A DNA stretch of 64,000 bases from Pontivivens sp032464575 (lineage in GTDB: Bacteria > Pseudomonadota > Alphaproteobacteria > Rhodobacterales > Rhodobacteraceae): NCBI GenBank assembly GCA_032464575.1, contig JAWDKM010000005.1, positions 248,001-312,000 of the forward strand. The letters are read 5' to 3'. A program made the position numbers and the translations under genes. The notes below the pieces were generated by a model, which saw only the letters and a list, made by a program, of their open reading frames with translations, made no database searches and was not told the DNA's origin. Every line of letters starts with the position of its first letter. Position 1 is the first letter of the stretch. This document shows, piece by piece, positions 26,253 to 34,691 of the stretch.

Positions 26253-26918
26253 TCACCGCTCCACCGGCTCCGCCCGCCGCAGCCACAGCTCCACCAGCAG
26301 CAGGTAAGGCAGCCAGAACGCGACATTCTGCACGATGTCGAAGGCGCCCGAGAAATCCTCCTCCGACCACAGCCCTCCGGTCGCGAGGTACCAGAGTGTG
26401 TAGTGCAGCCGGTAGAGCCAGGACCCGATCGCCAGAACGAAGAACCGCAGCGCCCAGGCTCTGTGCGCCTCGAACCGCCCGGCGCGCGCCATCCGCACGG
26501 CCTGCACGGCGCTCACGAGCAGCAACGTTCCATAGACCGTGAACCCCGCGCTCATCAGTGCCCCGCCCTGCGTTCCGCGCGCGCCGATGTAGAGCAGCCC
26601 GCCGAGCGCCGCGGGCACCGCACAGGTCGCGAGCAGGTAACCCGTCTTCCGGTGCACCCGCGGCCAGCGCCGTCGCAGCGCCCCCACAAGCTGCACGGGC
26701 GCCAGTGCCGTGATTACCGCGCCGGTGAGCATGTGCAGAAACAGCCCCGCATTTACCACCATCCCGCCGGCGACCTGGAAATGTGTCTCCGCCGTGATGT
26801 CGGTGGTCAGCCCCCGCCAGCCGAAGACCGCGGCATAGATCACGAAGGGTAGCGCGAGCAGAACGATCAGCCCGAGCCCCGCCAGTCCACCCCATCCGCG
26901 CCGCACGCTCTCAGCCAT
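26253..26918 (-). CDS. DUF2306-type integral membrane protein
   Basis: 221 residues with about six hydrophobic segments, the first at residues ~13-35 (LAGLGLIVLLALPFVIYAAVF). Several His/Arg pairs at membrane edges (HMLTG, RVHRKTGYL, RFEAHRAWALRF, YRLHYTLWY) match the pattern of DUF2306 proteins, whose function is unknown; haem or quinone-linked redox roles have been suggested by fold only. The ATG at 26918 has GCGGAGGACA before it. It is downstream of trhO on the same strand, separated by a dispersed repeat. Confidence 0.7.
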   Translation of the reverse strand: MAESVRRGWGGLAGLGLIVLLALPFVIYAAVFGWRGLTTDITAETHFQVAGGMVVNAGLFLHMLTGAVITALAPVQLVGALRRRWPRVHRKTGYLLATCAVPAALGGLLYIGARGTQGGALMSAGFTVYGTLLLVSAVQAVRMARAGRFEAHRAWALRFFVLAIGSWLYRLHYTLWYLATGGLWSEEDFSGAFDIVQNVAFWLPYLLLVELWLRRAEPVER

Positions 26919-26931
26919 TGTCCTCCGCCCG

Positions 26932-26968
26932 CGTATCACTCTCTTCAAATACGCCCGCCGGAGGCGGT
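26932..26968 (-). repeat. Dispersed 3'-end repeat, copy C (after trhO)
   Basis: The plus strand reads CACTCTCTTC then AAATACGCCCGCCGGAGGC. On the minus strand it begins about 20 bases after the trhO stop, where CCGCC-TCC-GGCGG folds and is followed by GCGTATTT. The core matches copy E exactly. Confidence 0.65.
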
Positions 26969-26989
26969 CCCGCAATCGGCAAGCCTGCG

Positions 26990-27913
26990 CTACCCGGTCT
27001 CGCCGAGGTGCCGTTCGCCCCGGGCGGCGGCGAGGTCGATCTGGCGCTGGCGCTCGCGGAACCGGGCGCGGTCCTCTGCCGTTCGCTCGTCGATGCAATG
27101 GTGACAGCTGACCCCGCGTTCATAGGCCGAGTGCTTCAGGTCCCCGGGCGCCAGCGGCCGCCGGCAGCCGCCGCACAGCACGTGCGGCCCTTCCTTCAGC
27201 CCGTGCCCGACCGAGACGCGCTCGTCGAAGACGAAGCACTCGCCGCGCCAGAGGCTCTCCTCCTCCGGCACCTCCTCGAGGTACTTCAGGATGCCGCCCT
27301 CGAGGTGGAAGACCTCATCCACCCCCTCGCCCAGAAGCCAGCTCGTCGACTTTTCGCACCGGATGCCACCCGTGCAGAACATCGCGACCTTCTTGTTGTG
27401 GAAGCGGGCCGCATTTTCGCGCCACCAGGCGGGGAAGTCCCGGAAACTCTCCGTCCCGGGATCCATGGCACCTTCGAACGAGCCGATCGCGACTTCGTAG
27501 TCGTTGCGGGTGTCGATGACCACGACCTGCGGATCGGAGATGAGCGCGTTCCAGTCCGCGGGTTTCACGTAGCGACCCACGGAGGCAGTCGGATCGACCG
27601 GCCCCGTGCCCAGTGTCACGATCTCCGATTTAAGCCGGACGCGCAGCTTGCGGAAGGGCATTTCGGTGGCACCGCTGAACTTCGGCGCCAGCGCTTCACA
27701 ACCGGGAATTGCGCGCAGACGTTGCAGGGCGCCACGTATGGCCTCGGGCGTTCCGGCGAGTGTTCCGTTTATGCCCTCATCCGCGACGAGGAGAATTCCG
27801 CGAACACTCAAGGCCCTCAGCTCACCCGAAAGGGCTGCAACCACCGTTTCGGGCGAGGTGATTCGCGTAAATACGTAGAAGGCGGCGACCTGAAAGCGCT
27901 GAGAATCGTTCAT
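26990..27913 (-). CDS. trhO: tRNA uridine(34) hydroxylase TrhO (YceA, rhodanese-like)
   Basis: This 307-residue protein hydroxylates U34 of several tRNAs in the first step of 5-methoxyuridine/cmo5U formation. An N-terminal acylphosphatase-like domain (AAFYVFTRI ... GILLVADEGINGTLAG) is followed by the TrhO segment and a rhodanese domain whose active Cys is in FCTGGIRCEKS near residue 182. The C-terminus has paired Cys (CGGCRRPL and CHHC) that look metal-binding. I chose the ATG at 27913; an in-frame GTG at 27943 is less likely. Confidence 0.9.
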   Translation of the reverse strand: MNDSQRFQVAAFYVFTRITSPETVVAALSGELRALSVRGILLVADEGINGTLAGTPEAIRGALQRLRAIPGCEALAPKFSGATEMPFRKLRVRLKSEIVTLGTGPVDPTASVGRYVKPADWNALISDPQVVVIDTRNDYEVAIGSFEGAMDPGTESFRDFPAWWRENAARFHNKKVAMFCTGGIRCEKSTSWLLGEGVDEVFHLEGGILKYLEEVPEEESLWRGECFVFDERVSVGHGLKEGPHVLCGGCRRPLAPGDLKHSAYERGVSCHHCIDERTAEDRARFRERQRQIDLAAARGERHLGETG

Positions 27914-28139
27914 TTCTCCACTCAACTTAAAGTCATTGGACACAATATAGCTGCGTTTTGGCCACTATCTGCCCGGCTCGGCGGGAAATGGCCAGCCTTG
28001 CGCGTTGCGTTGGTGAGGGCGCTTTGGCATGTTTCCGCTCAGGTCAGGTGTATCCCGTGGGTTGGGATCGCCGCCGTCCAGGATCGGTGTGGGGGCTTCG
28101 ATCCGGGCGGTTCGACATGAAGGTGGGGAGAACACACCA

Positions 28140-31019
28140 ATGCTCAAGACTGCCATGAATGTCCTGCGTCGATTCCGGCAGGAGGACGACGCCGTCGTTG
28201 CCATCCAGGTCGTCATTTTCTCGGTCATGCTGCTGACCTCGACGGGTCTGGTCATCGACTTCGGGCGCGCCTACTCGGCGCATTCCCAGATGCAGAGCTT
28301 CGTCGACAAGGCCGCGCTCGCCGCCGCCAACGAACTCGACGGCGAGCAGGGCGCGCTGACGCGGGCCACCAACGCGGCGCTCGCCGTGTCGCAATCCTCC
28401 AGCTTCACCGAGGGCGAGGCCGAGTTCAGGGTCCAGGAACCCCTCACCTTCCTCAGCGCCAACCCGGTCGACGGAAACGGCGCGTTCTCCGAGGCGGCGC
28501 TGACCACCTTCGCCACCGAGCTCGACGATGAGGCCACGCACGTCTTCGTCCAGGCCGACGCCCGGACGATCAAGCTCGCCTTCCTGAGCATCGGCCTCGA
28601 CGGCGTGACGGAGACCGGCGGCGTGACGGACCGCACCCGTGCCCAGCTCATCAACGAGGGGACCCAGTTCTTCGACGAGAACGGCAACCCGATCAACCAG
28701 ATCGACGACGAGCTGCGCCAGCGCCTGTCCGATGCCACCGACGGCACCGGCGAGTTGAACATGCCCACCGAAATGCAGCTGTCGGCGTTCGCCGTGGCGC
28801 GCATGCAGGTCTCCTATTGCGGCGACATCTCCACGATGGTGATGTGCAACCCGTTCGAGAACGAGCGGCAGAGCTTCGCCGAGATCATGGACGACCAGGA
28901 AGGCGCCATCTTCCGCCTCACCAGCGACCGCGACAACGCGAACAACCCGATGCCGCTCAGCACCAATGACAACCTGATCCGCGTCGGCCTGCTGAAAAAC
29001 CCGCTCGACGAGATCGGCGGCGATCCCGACGGTATCTGCAGCGATGCGAACCTCGAGCGCGTCTTCAGCCTGAACCCGCCGAATACGGACAATGGCGGCA
29101 CCGGCACCATCGCCAGCACCTGGCAGTACTCCACCTCGGACGACGAGCTGGAACAGCTGCGCGACATGTGCCTGCTGGCCACCATCGAACCGCAGCTCCA
29201 GTGCATCGGCGGCGACGTCATCGTGAAAGCGGCGGAGCCCGAGACGATCACGACCAGCCTCAACACGCTCTTCGACATCTGGGACGCCCCGATGGACCGC
29301 GTGCTGTCGCTTCCGGTCACGTCCGACCGCGACTTCGCACCGGACTACGTCGCACCGCACGGCATGCTGACCCGCGCGGAATACGACGTTCATTTCGTGC
29401 AGGAGCAGGCCGGCGACGCCCAGGCGGACGTCGCCGATGCAGAGCAGAACATCGTCACCCTGACCGATACGATCGCAGCTCTCGAAGCCAAGGAAGAAGC
29501 GGAGGGCCTGAGCTCCCGAGAGACGCGGACCCTCGGGAACGCCCGAGACGAGCTCTACGCCGAGGGCAACTACGCCGCAGGTGGCCGGTTCGAGGGTCGG
29601 GATGCCTACAGCCGGCTCGACACCGCCCAGCGGGATCTTACCGCGTTGCTGCTTGAAACCGGCGTGTATCCCGATGAGGTAGCCAACTCGGCAAGCCGTC
29701 GCAACTACCTCGAAGTCGATGGCGCGACCCACGACAGCTGGGGGCCGATGCTGAGCCCGACCTGCCTGAAGGCAACGTCGGGCGCGAACTGCCCCATCTA
29801 CAACGGCAATATCGCGATGCCGGAGGTTCTTACGACCTATGGCGAAAGCTCGACCAACCGCACGGCGATCGGTCCGAACGAGCCGATAAACGACTACTAT
29901 CCGCCCGCTATGGTCCCGGTGGAGGGATCCACCACGGGCGAGGTGGAGGAAATCCCGGCAGCCGAGTACTTCAGCGATGGTGTGACCGCCGACTCAAGGG
30001 GCGTCGTGCCGAGTACCGGTGACACGATCTGGGTGATGGTCAACAATACGGACCAGTATCAGGACGCCGTCGTCAAGCAGGCAGAGACCGGCCTCGACTT
30101 CGATATCCGGATCGATCCGCGCAGCGTCCGCGAGATCCAGTTCCAGGCTGTACCTTACGAAGTCGGCGACCCGGAGCCGTCGCAGAACATCTTCATCACC
30201 TGGCGCAACGGTACCCTGACGCCGGCCTATCCAAACACGGACCTCTCCCATGCTGATCTCGATCCGGCCGAAGTGGTCAGCCTGACCTATGTCGCGAGCT
30301 TCCTCGAGTACGTGGCCGGCTACTATGGCAATCTCTACGACGCAGGTGTCGACTTTTCCAACCCCACCACGACCGAGGAGTGGGACATCGCGCTGGCTCA
30401 GACGATGTATGAAGGCTATTCGCTGGTCGAGCGTCAGTACGACAAGTTCCTAGACGCGAATCTTTCCGCCGGTCCGGGAAGCGACAGGTCTGTCATCAAT
30501 ACCGAGCCGACGCATTACCAGTTCGCCAGCAGCAACGTTCGGGCCGAACAGCCCGAGGAGCGTCGCCGTCAGCGGATCGCGGTTATCAACTGCTCGGTGA
30601 TGGACACGGTACCGACCGATGGGCTGAGCGACGTCAATGCCTACTCGGGAGCCTACATCTCCGAACTCGAGGCGGTGATCGACGTCTTCTACACCCGCCC
30701 CGTCCATGTTACGGAATGCGACCTCGGCTCGACGACGGACCAGGTGGCGCTGGCGCGTGACCTGGCCAAGAGTGCAGCGCGGGATGCATGGGAAGCGTCC
30801 GGCCAGATCTGGGACTCCGCAAAAGAGCAGGAGTGGCTCGACACGGTCTGGCAACCGGCGCTGGACAGCGTCGACGTGACCCCGGGCCAGAACGCAATCA
30901 GCGACTGCTGGAATGAGGATATCGACGTGGCCAACGTCTATGCCGAGTTTATCGGGATCGCGGATCCGGCCGACGAGAACTCCGAGGACTTCCGGTCCTA
31001 CGCCGTTCTCGTCCACTGA
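28140..31019 (+). CDS. Large TadG-like (Flp pilus-assembly Tad domain) protein
   Basis: 959 residues. After a short basic N-terminus, VVAIQVVIFSVMLLTSTGLVIDF (residues ~20-42, quoted here as VVAIQVVIFSVMLL plus STGLVIDF) forms a pilin-like membrane helix, followed by ARGxx-type SQMQSFVDKAALAAANELDG, the hallmark of Tad/TadG proteins. The rest is exported and acidic. Residues ~420-520 are rich in Ala, Glu and Gln and likely coiled coil. No other tad/cpa genes lie nearby, so it is an orphan of the Flp pilus system or a secreted surface protein anchored by its N-terminus. AGGTGGGGAGA precedes the start. A strong terminator follows. Confidence 0.75.
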   Translation: MLKTAMNVLRRFRQEDDAVVAIQVVIFSVMLLTSTGLVIDFGRAYSAHSQMQSFVDKAALAAANELDGEQGALTRATNAALAVSQSSSFTEGEAEFRVQEPLTFLSANPVDGNGAFSEAALTTFATELDDEATHVFVQADARTIKLAFLSIGLDGVTETGGVTDRTRAQLINEGTQFFDENGNPINQIDDELRQRLSDATDGTGELNMPTEMQLSAFAVARMQVSYCGDISTMVMCNPFENERQSFAEIMDDQEGAIFRLTSDRDNANNPMPLSTNDNLIRVGLLKNPLDEIGGDPDGICSDANLERVFSLNPPNTDNGGTGTIASTWQYSTSDDELEQLRDMCLLATIEPQLQCIGGDVIVKAAEPETITTSLNTLFDIWDAPMDRVLSLPVTSDRDFAPDYVAPHGMLTRAEYDVHFVQEQAGDAQADVADAEQNIVTLTDTIAALEAKEEAEGLSSRETRTLGNARDELYAEGNYAAGGRFEGRDAYSRLDTAQRDLTALLLETGVYPDEVANSASRRNYLEVDGATHDSWGPMLSPTCLKATSGANCPIYNGNIAMPEVLTTYGESSTNRTAIGPNEPINDYYPPAMVPVEGSTTGEVEEIPAAEYFSDGVTADSRGVVPSTGDTIWVMVNNTDQYQDAVVKQAETGLDFDIRIDPRSVREIQFQAVPYEVGDPEPSQNIFITWRNGTLTPAYPNTDLSHADLDPAEVVSLTYVASFLEYVAGYYGNLYDAGVDFSNPTTTEEWDIALAQTMYEGYSLVERQYDKFLDANLSAGPGSDRSVINTEPTHYQFASSNVRAEQPEERRRQRIAVINCSVMDTVPTDGLSDVNAYSGAYISELEAVIDVFYTRPVHVTECDLGSTTDQVALARDLAKSAARDAWEASGQIWDSAKEQEWLDTVWQPALDSVDVTPGQNAISDCWNEDIDVANVYAEFIGIADPADENSEDFRSYAVLVH

Positions 31020-31047
31020 GACATCAAGGTTTCACACCCCTGGGGAG

Positions 31048-31075
31048 GGCCCGCTTCGGCGGGCCTTTTCTTTTT
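31048..31075 (+). terminator. Intrinsic terminator after the TadG-like gene
   Basis: GGCCCGC (31048-31054), loop TTCG, GCGGGCC (31059-31065), then TTTTCTTTTT. This is a strong rho-independent terminator that isolates the TadG-like gene from the ffh operon. Confidence 0.9.
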
Positions 31076-31111
31076 CGGCGCGCGCTGCGGCTCGGCCGCG
31101 CGTGTCCTCCC

Positions 31112-31140
31112 TTGACCCGGCGGGGATCCTCCCGTATCTG
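31112..31140 (+). promoter_or_regulatory. Candidate sigma-70 promoter of the ffh operon
   Basis: TTGACC (31112-31117) and TATCTG (31135-31140) are separated by 17 bases, about 127 bases before ffh. The -35 fits well and the -10 fits partly. It lies after the terminator and before the first gene of the translation-related operon. Confidence 0.45.
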
Positions 31141-31266
31141 CCTGCGATATTCCCGGAAGTGAGAGCTTCCGGTCCCGCGGCCCGTGCGCCGGGGATCGCC
31201 ACCGGTCAGCGCGTTGCGCCCGCCGGTGCGTTCGCCGTTTGGTACATGGGATAAAGGAGACGGACC

Positions 31267-32757
31267 ATGTTCGAGAACCTGTCAGACCGCCTCTCCGGCG
31301 TGCTCGACAAGCTCACGCGCCAGGGCGCGCTGAGCGAGGAGGACGTGGCCACGGCGCTCCGCGAGGTCCGTGTTGCCTTTCTCGAAGCAGACGTCTCCCT
31401 CCCCGTGGCCCGCGACTTCATCAAGCGGGTGCAGGAAAAGGCCACCGGCCAGGCCGTCACCAAGTCCGTCACCCCCGGCCAGCAGGTCATCAAGATCGTC
31501 CATGACGAGCTTGTGGCCACCCTCGCGGGCGATGACGAGACCGCGGGCGAGCTGCGCGTTGACAGCCCCCCCGCCCCGATCCTGATGGTCGGCCTCCAAG
31601 GCTCGGGCAAGACCACCACCACCGCAAAGCTCGCCCTGCGCCTCACGGACAAGGGCAAGAAGCGGGTGCTGATGGCCTCCCTCGACACCTCCCGCCCTGC
31701 GGCGATGGAGCAGCTCGCGGTGCTCGGCACCCAGATCGGCGTCGACACGCTGCCGATCGTGCCCGGCCAGTCCCCGGTGCAGATCGCCAGGCGCGCGAAG
31801 CAGCAGGCGTCCCTGGGCGGTTACGACATCTACATGCTGGATACGGCGGGCCGCCTCTCCATCGATGACGCGCTGATGGCCGAGGTCGAGGCCGTGCGCG
31901 ACGAGGCGAAACCGCACGAGACAATCCTCGTGGTCGACGGCCTCACCGGTCAGGACGCGGTCAACACGGCCGAGAACTTCGACCAGCGCATCGGCATCAC
32001 CGGCGTCGTGCTCACCCGGATGGACGGCGACGGCCGCGGCGGTGCGGCGCTGTCCATGCGCGCGGTCACCGGCAAGCCCATCAAGTTCGTCGGTCTGGGC
32101 GAGAAGATGGACGCGCTGGAGGAATTCCACCCCCAGCGCATCGCGGGCCGCATCCTCGGCATGGGCGACATCGTCTCCCTCGTCGAAAAGGCTCAGGAGC
32201 AGATCGAGGCCGAACAGGCCGAGAAGATGATGAAGCGGTTCCAGAAGGGTCAGTTCAACATGAACGACCTCAAGAACCAGCTCGAGCAGATGATGAAGAT
32301 GGGCGGCATGCAGGGCGTCATGGGCATGCTGCCGGGCATGGGCAAGATGGCCAAGCAGATGGAGGGCGCGGGCATCGACGACAAGGTGCTCAAGCGCCAG
32401 GTTGCCCTGATCAATTCCATGACCAAGGCGGAGCGCCGCAACCCTGCCCTCCTGCAGGCGTCGCGCAAGAAGCGGATCGCGGCCGGTGCGGGGCTGGAGG
32501 TGCAGGAGCTCAACCGCCTCATCAAGATGCACCGCCAGATGGCCGACGTGATGAAGAAGATGGGGAAGATGGGCAAGAAGGGCCTGATGCGCGGCGGCCT
32601 CGGCGCGCTGATGGGAAAGGGCGGCGGGCTGCCACCGGGGGCGACGCCTCCCGCGGGCCTCGGCGGCCCCGCGTCCACCCCGCCCGCAGGCGGCCTGCCG
32701 GGCCTTGGCGGTGCGGCCCTGCCTCCTGATCTCTCCGGCTTCGGCAAGAAGAAGTGA
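31267..32757 (+). CDS. ffh: Signal recognition particle protein Ffh
   Basis: This 496-residue GTPase binds 4.5S RNA and signal peptides of nascent membrane proteins. The NG domain has GLQGSGKTTTTAKLA near residue 107, DTAGRL near 193 and TRMDGDGRGGAAL near 250. The Met-rich M domain spans ~300-440 (MNDLKNQLEQMMKMGGMQGV). A Gly/Pro-rich tail ends in FGKKK. AAAGGAG lies 6 bases before the start. The stop overlaps the next start (GTGA). Confidence 0.97.
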   Translation: MFENLSDRLSGVLDKLTRQGALSEEDVATALREVRVAFLEADVSLPVARDFIKRVQEKATGQAVTKSVTPGQQVIKIVHDELVATLAGDDETAGELRVDSPPAPILMVGLQGSGKTTTTAKLALRLTDKGKKRVLMASLDTSRPAAMEQLAVLGTQIGVDTLPIVPGQSPVQIARRAKQQASLGGYDIYMLDTAGRLSIDDALMAEVEAVRDEAKPHETILVVDGLTGQDAVNTAENFDQRIGITGVVLTRMDGDGRGGAALSMRAVTGKPIKFVGLGEKMDALEEFHPQRIAGRILGMGDIVSLVEKAQEQIEAEQAEKMMKRFQKGQFNMNDLKNQLEQMMKMGGMQGVMGMLPGMGKMAKQMEGAGIDDKVLKRQVALINSMTKAERRNPALLQASRKKRIAAGAGLEVQELNRLIKMHRQMADVMKKMGKMGKKGLMRGGLGALMGKGGGLPPGATPPAGLGGPASTPPAGGLPGLGGAALPPDLSGFGKKK

Positions 32758-33365
32758 GCGCCAAACCGGCATATGACGCGGACCGTCCAACGCAGGACGG
32801 CCCCCTCCCCCATCTTCGGGGGAGGGATGGGGAGGGGGTATCCCTGACGAAGGGGGCTGCCCCCCTCCTCACGACGGAGCGCCTGACGCTGCGCCGCCTC
32901 GACACGCGCGACCGCGACGCTTTCCTCGCTTACTCCACCGGCCCCCGCACCGCCTTCACCGGCGGCCCGTCGAAGCCCTTCCGCGCGGTCGAGAAGTTTG
33001 CGGCGATGATCGGCCAGTGGACGCTGATGGGCTACGGCCGCTACGCGATCTGCCTCGACGCGGACGCGCCCGCCATCGGCCATGTCGGCCCACTGCACTA
33101 CGACACTGCCCAACCGGCGGAAATGACGTGGACGCTCTGGGACGACGCGCATACCGGCCAGGGCTATGCGACGGAGGCCGCCGCCCGCGTCCTCGCCCAC
33201 CTCCTCGACGATCTTGGCTGGCCCGGCATCGTCGCGCGGATCGAGCCGGACAACGCGGCCTCCCACGCCGTCGCCCTGCGCCTCGGCGGCAGGCGCGATG
33301 ATGCAGCCCAGGCGCCCGCATGGATGCCGAACTCCGTCACCTACCGCTTTGGAGGCGCCGCATGA
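32754..33365 (+). CDS. GNAT-family acetyltransferase, first of two paralogues
   Basis: 203 residues from a GTG that overlaps the ffh stop. The conserved GNAT part (RimJ/RimL-like) starts at LLTTERLTLRRL near residue 39; the acetyl-CoA loop is DDAHTGQGYATEAAARVL near 133. The first ~35 residues are not part of the fold and include the translation of a 38-bp palindromic element (PLPHLRGRDGEGV). No alternative ATG/GTG lies after the element. The substrate is unknown. Its stop overlaps the second GNAT gene (ATGA). Confidence 0.82.
   Translation: MSAKPAYDADRPTQDGPLPHLRGRDGEGVSLTKGAAPLLTTERLTLRRLDTRDRDAFLAYSTGPRTAFTGGPSKPFRAVEKFAAMIGQWTLMGYGRYAICLDADAPAIGHVGPLHYDTAQPAEMTWTLWDDAHTGQGYATEAAARVLAHLLDDLGWPGIVARIEPDNAASHAVALRLGGRRDDAAQAPAWMPNSVTYRFGGAA
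32801..32838. repeat. 38-bp palindromic element inside the first GNAT gene
   Basis: Arms CCCCCTCCCC (32801-32810) and GGGGAGGGGG (32829-32838) enclose 18 bases containing GGGGGAG. A second copy with identical arms and the same inner length lies in the next gene at 33406, in the same reading frame. Confidence 0.8.
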
Positions 33366-33934
33366 CCGTCGCCCCCTACATGCGTGCACGCGCCGAGCAG
33401 CTTGACCCCCTCCCCTGTTCACGGGGGAGTGTCGGGGAGGGGGTTGTCCTGACCACCGAGCGCCTGACGTTGCGCCCGCCCCAGCTCGCCGATTTTGAGA
33501 CCTACGCGGCCTTTTACGCCTCCGACCGTGCCCAGCATATCGGCGGCCCGCTGGACCTTCGCGGCGCCTGGAACCTTTTCCTCACCGATGTCGGCACCTG
33601 GGCCACCTTCGGCTTCGGCTTCTGGATGGTGGAGCATGAGGGCAAGCTGGCTGGCCAAGTCGGTCTCCACCACCCGCCGCACCACGCAGATCTGGAGCTG
33701 GGCTGGAACCTCTACGCCGGCTCCGAGGGCAAGGGCATCGCCCGTGAGGCCGCCGAGGCTGCCCGCAACTGGGCGCGCGCTCACCTGCCAGGCCAGCGGC
33801 TCGTCAGCTATATCGACCGGGCCAACACCCGTTCCATCGCGCTGGCCGAGCGCATGGGCGCCGCTGACGTCGGCACGGCGGAGCACGATACGGCCTGCGG
33901 CATCTGGCTCCATCCGGAGGGCAACGATGACTGA
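33362..33934 (+). CDS. GNAT-family acetyltransferase, second paralogue
   Basis: 190 residues. It shares LTTERLTLR with the upstream gene and has the GNAT pattern LELGWNLYAGSEGKGIAREA near residue 115, followed by YIDRANTRSIALAERMGA, typical of RimJ/RimL-type N-acetyltransferases. Like its neighbour, it has an N-terminal extension that is the translation of a 38-bp palindromic element (PLPCSRGSVGEGV). Starts and stops overlap on both sides (ATGA with the first GNAT, 8 bases with chorismate mutase), so it is in the ffh-rpsP operon. The substrate is unknown. Confidence 0.85.
   Translation: MTVAPYMRARAEQLDPLPCSRGSVGEGVVLTTERLTLRPPQLADFETYAAFYASDRAQHIGGPLDLRGAWNLFLTDVGTWATFGFGFWMVEHEGKLAGQVGLHHPPHHADLELGWNLYAGSEGKGIAREAAEAARNWARAHLPGQRLVSYIDRANTRSIALAERMGAADVGTAEHDTACGIWLHPEGNDD
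33406..33443. repeat. 38-bp palindromic element inside the second GNAT gene
   Basis: CCCCCTCCCC (33406-33415) and GGGGAGGGGG (33434-33443) flank 18 bases with GGGGGAG. It starts 44 bases after the start codon, against 47 in the first GNAT gene, and is read in the same frame. Confidence 0.8.
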
Positions 33935-34229
33935 TGCGATTCAGCACGCGCGCGAAGTCCTGGCCGAGCACCGCGCGGCCATCGACAACCTCGACGCCAT
34001 CCTCGTCTACACCCTCGCCGAGCGCTTCAAGCGCACGCAGGCGGTGGGCCAGCTGAAGGCGGAGCACGCGCTGCCGCCTTCCGACCCGACCCGGGAATCG
34101 GAACAGATCGACCGGCTGGAACGGCTCGCCGCCGATGCCGATCTCGACCCGGATTTCATGCGGAAGTTCCTGAATTTCATCATTCAGGAAGTCATCCGCC
34201 ATCACGAGCAATTTCAGGAAAAGGCTTGA
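33927..34229 (+). CDS. Chorismate mutase, AroQ class
   Basis: This 100-residue all-helical enzyme converts chorismate to prephenate for phenylalanine and tyrosine. The pattern HRAAIDNLDAILVYTLAERF (residues ~15-34), then KRTQAVGQLKAEH and a C-terminal FLNFIIQEVIRHHEQFQ, matches single-domain AroQ proteins, with the active-site Arg and Lys in the expected positions. It overlaps the second GNAT gene by 8 bases and precedes rpsP by 42 bases. Confidence 0.9.
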   Translation: MTDAIQHAREVLAEHRAAIDNLDAILVYTLAERFKRTQAVGQLKAEHALPPSDPTRESEQIDRLERLAADADLDPDFMRKFLNFIIQEVIRHHEQFQEKA

Positions 34230-34271
34230 GCGATCAAGCCGCTACGTACGACCAGATCAAGGAGAAACATC

Positions 34272-34673
34272 ATGGCCGTCACCATCCGTCTCGCCCGCGG
34301 GGGCTCCAAGAAGCGCCCGTTCTACCGCATCGTCGCCGCCGACTCGCGCTTTGCCCGCGACGGCCGCTACATCGAGAAGCTGGGCACCTACAACCCGCTG
34401 CTGCCGAAGGACTCCGAGGAGCGCGTGAAGATGGACCTCGAGCGCGTCCAGGACTGGATGTCCAAGGGTGCAAAGCCCACCGACCGCGTGTCCCGCTTCC
34501 TCGAAGCCGCCGGCATCGTCGACAAGAAAGAGCGCGCCAACATGAAGAAGGCGGAGCCGGGCCAGAAGGCGAAGGACCGCGCGGAAGAGCGTGCCGCCAA
34601 GGAAGCGGAGGCCGCCGAGGCCGCAGCCGCACCGGCCGAAGAGCCCGCAGAGGAAGCCGCGGCGGAGGAGTGA
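34272..34673 (+). CDS. rpsP: 30S ribosomal protein S16
   Basis: 133 residues. The S16 core is residues 1-~80 (MAVTIRLARGGSKKRPFYRI, LGTYNPLLP, WMSKGAKPTDRVSRFLEAAG). A ~50-residue tail of Lys, Glu and Ala follows, as in many alphaproteobacteria. Strong ribosome site AAGGAGAAACATC. It opens the rpsP-bluB-rimM-trmD-rplS series. Confidence 0.97.
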   Translation: MAVTIRLARGGSKKRPFYRIVAADSRFARDGRYIEKLGTYNPLLPKDSEERVKMDLERVQDWMSKGAKPTDRVSRFLEAAGIVDKKERANMKKAEPGQKAKDRAEERAAKEAEAAEAAAAPAEEPAEEAAAEE

Positions 34674-34691
34674 TCCTCCCCGCGCCCGCCG

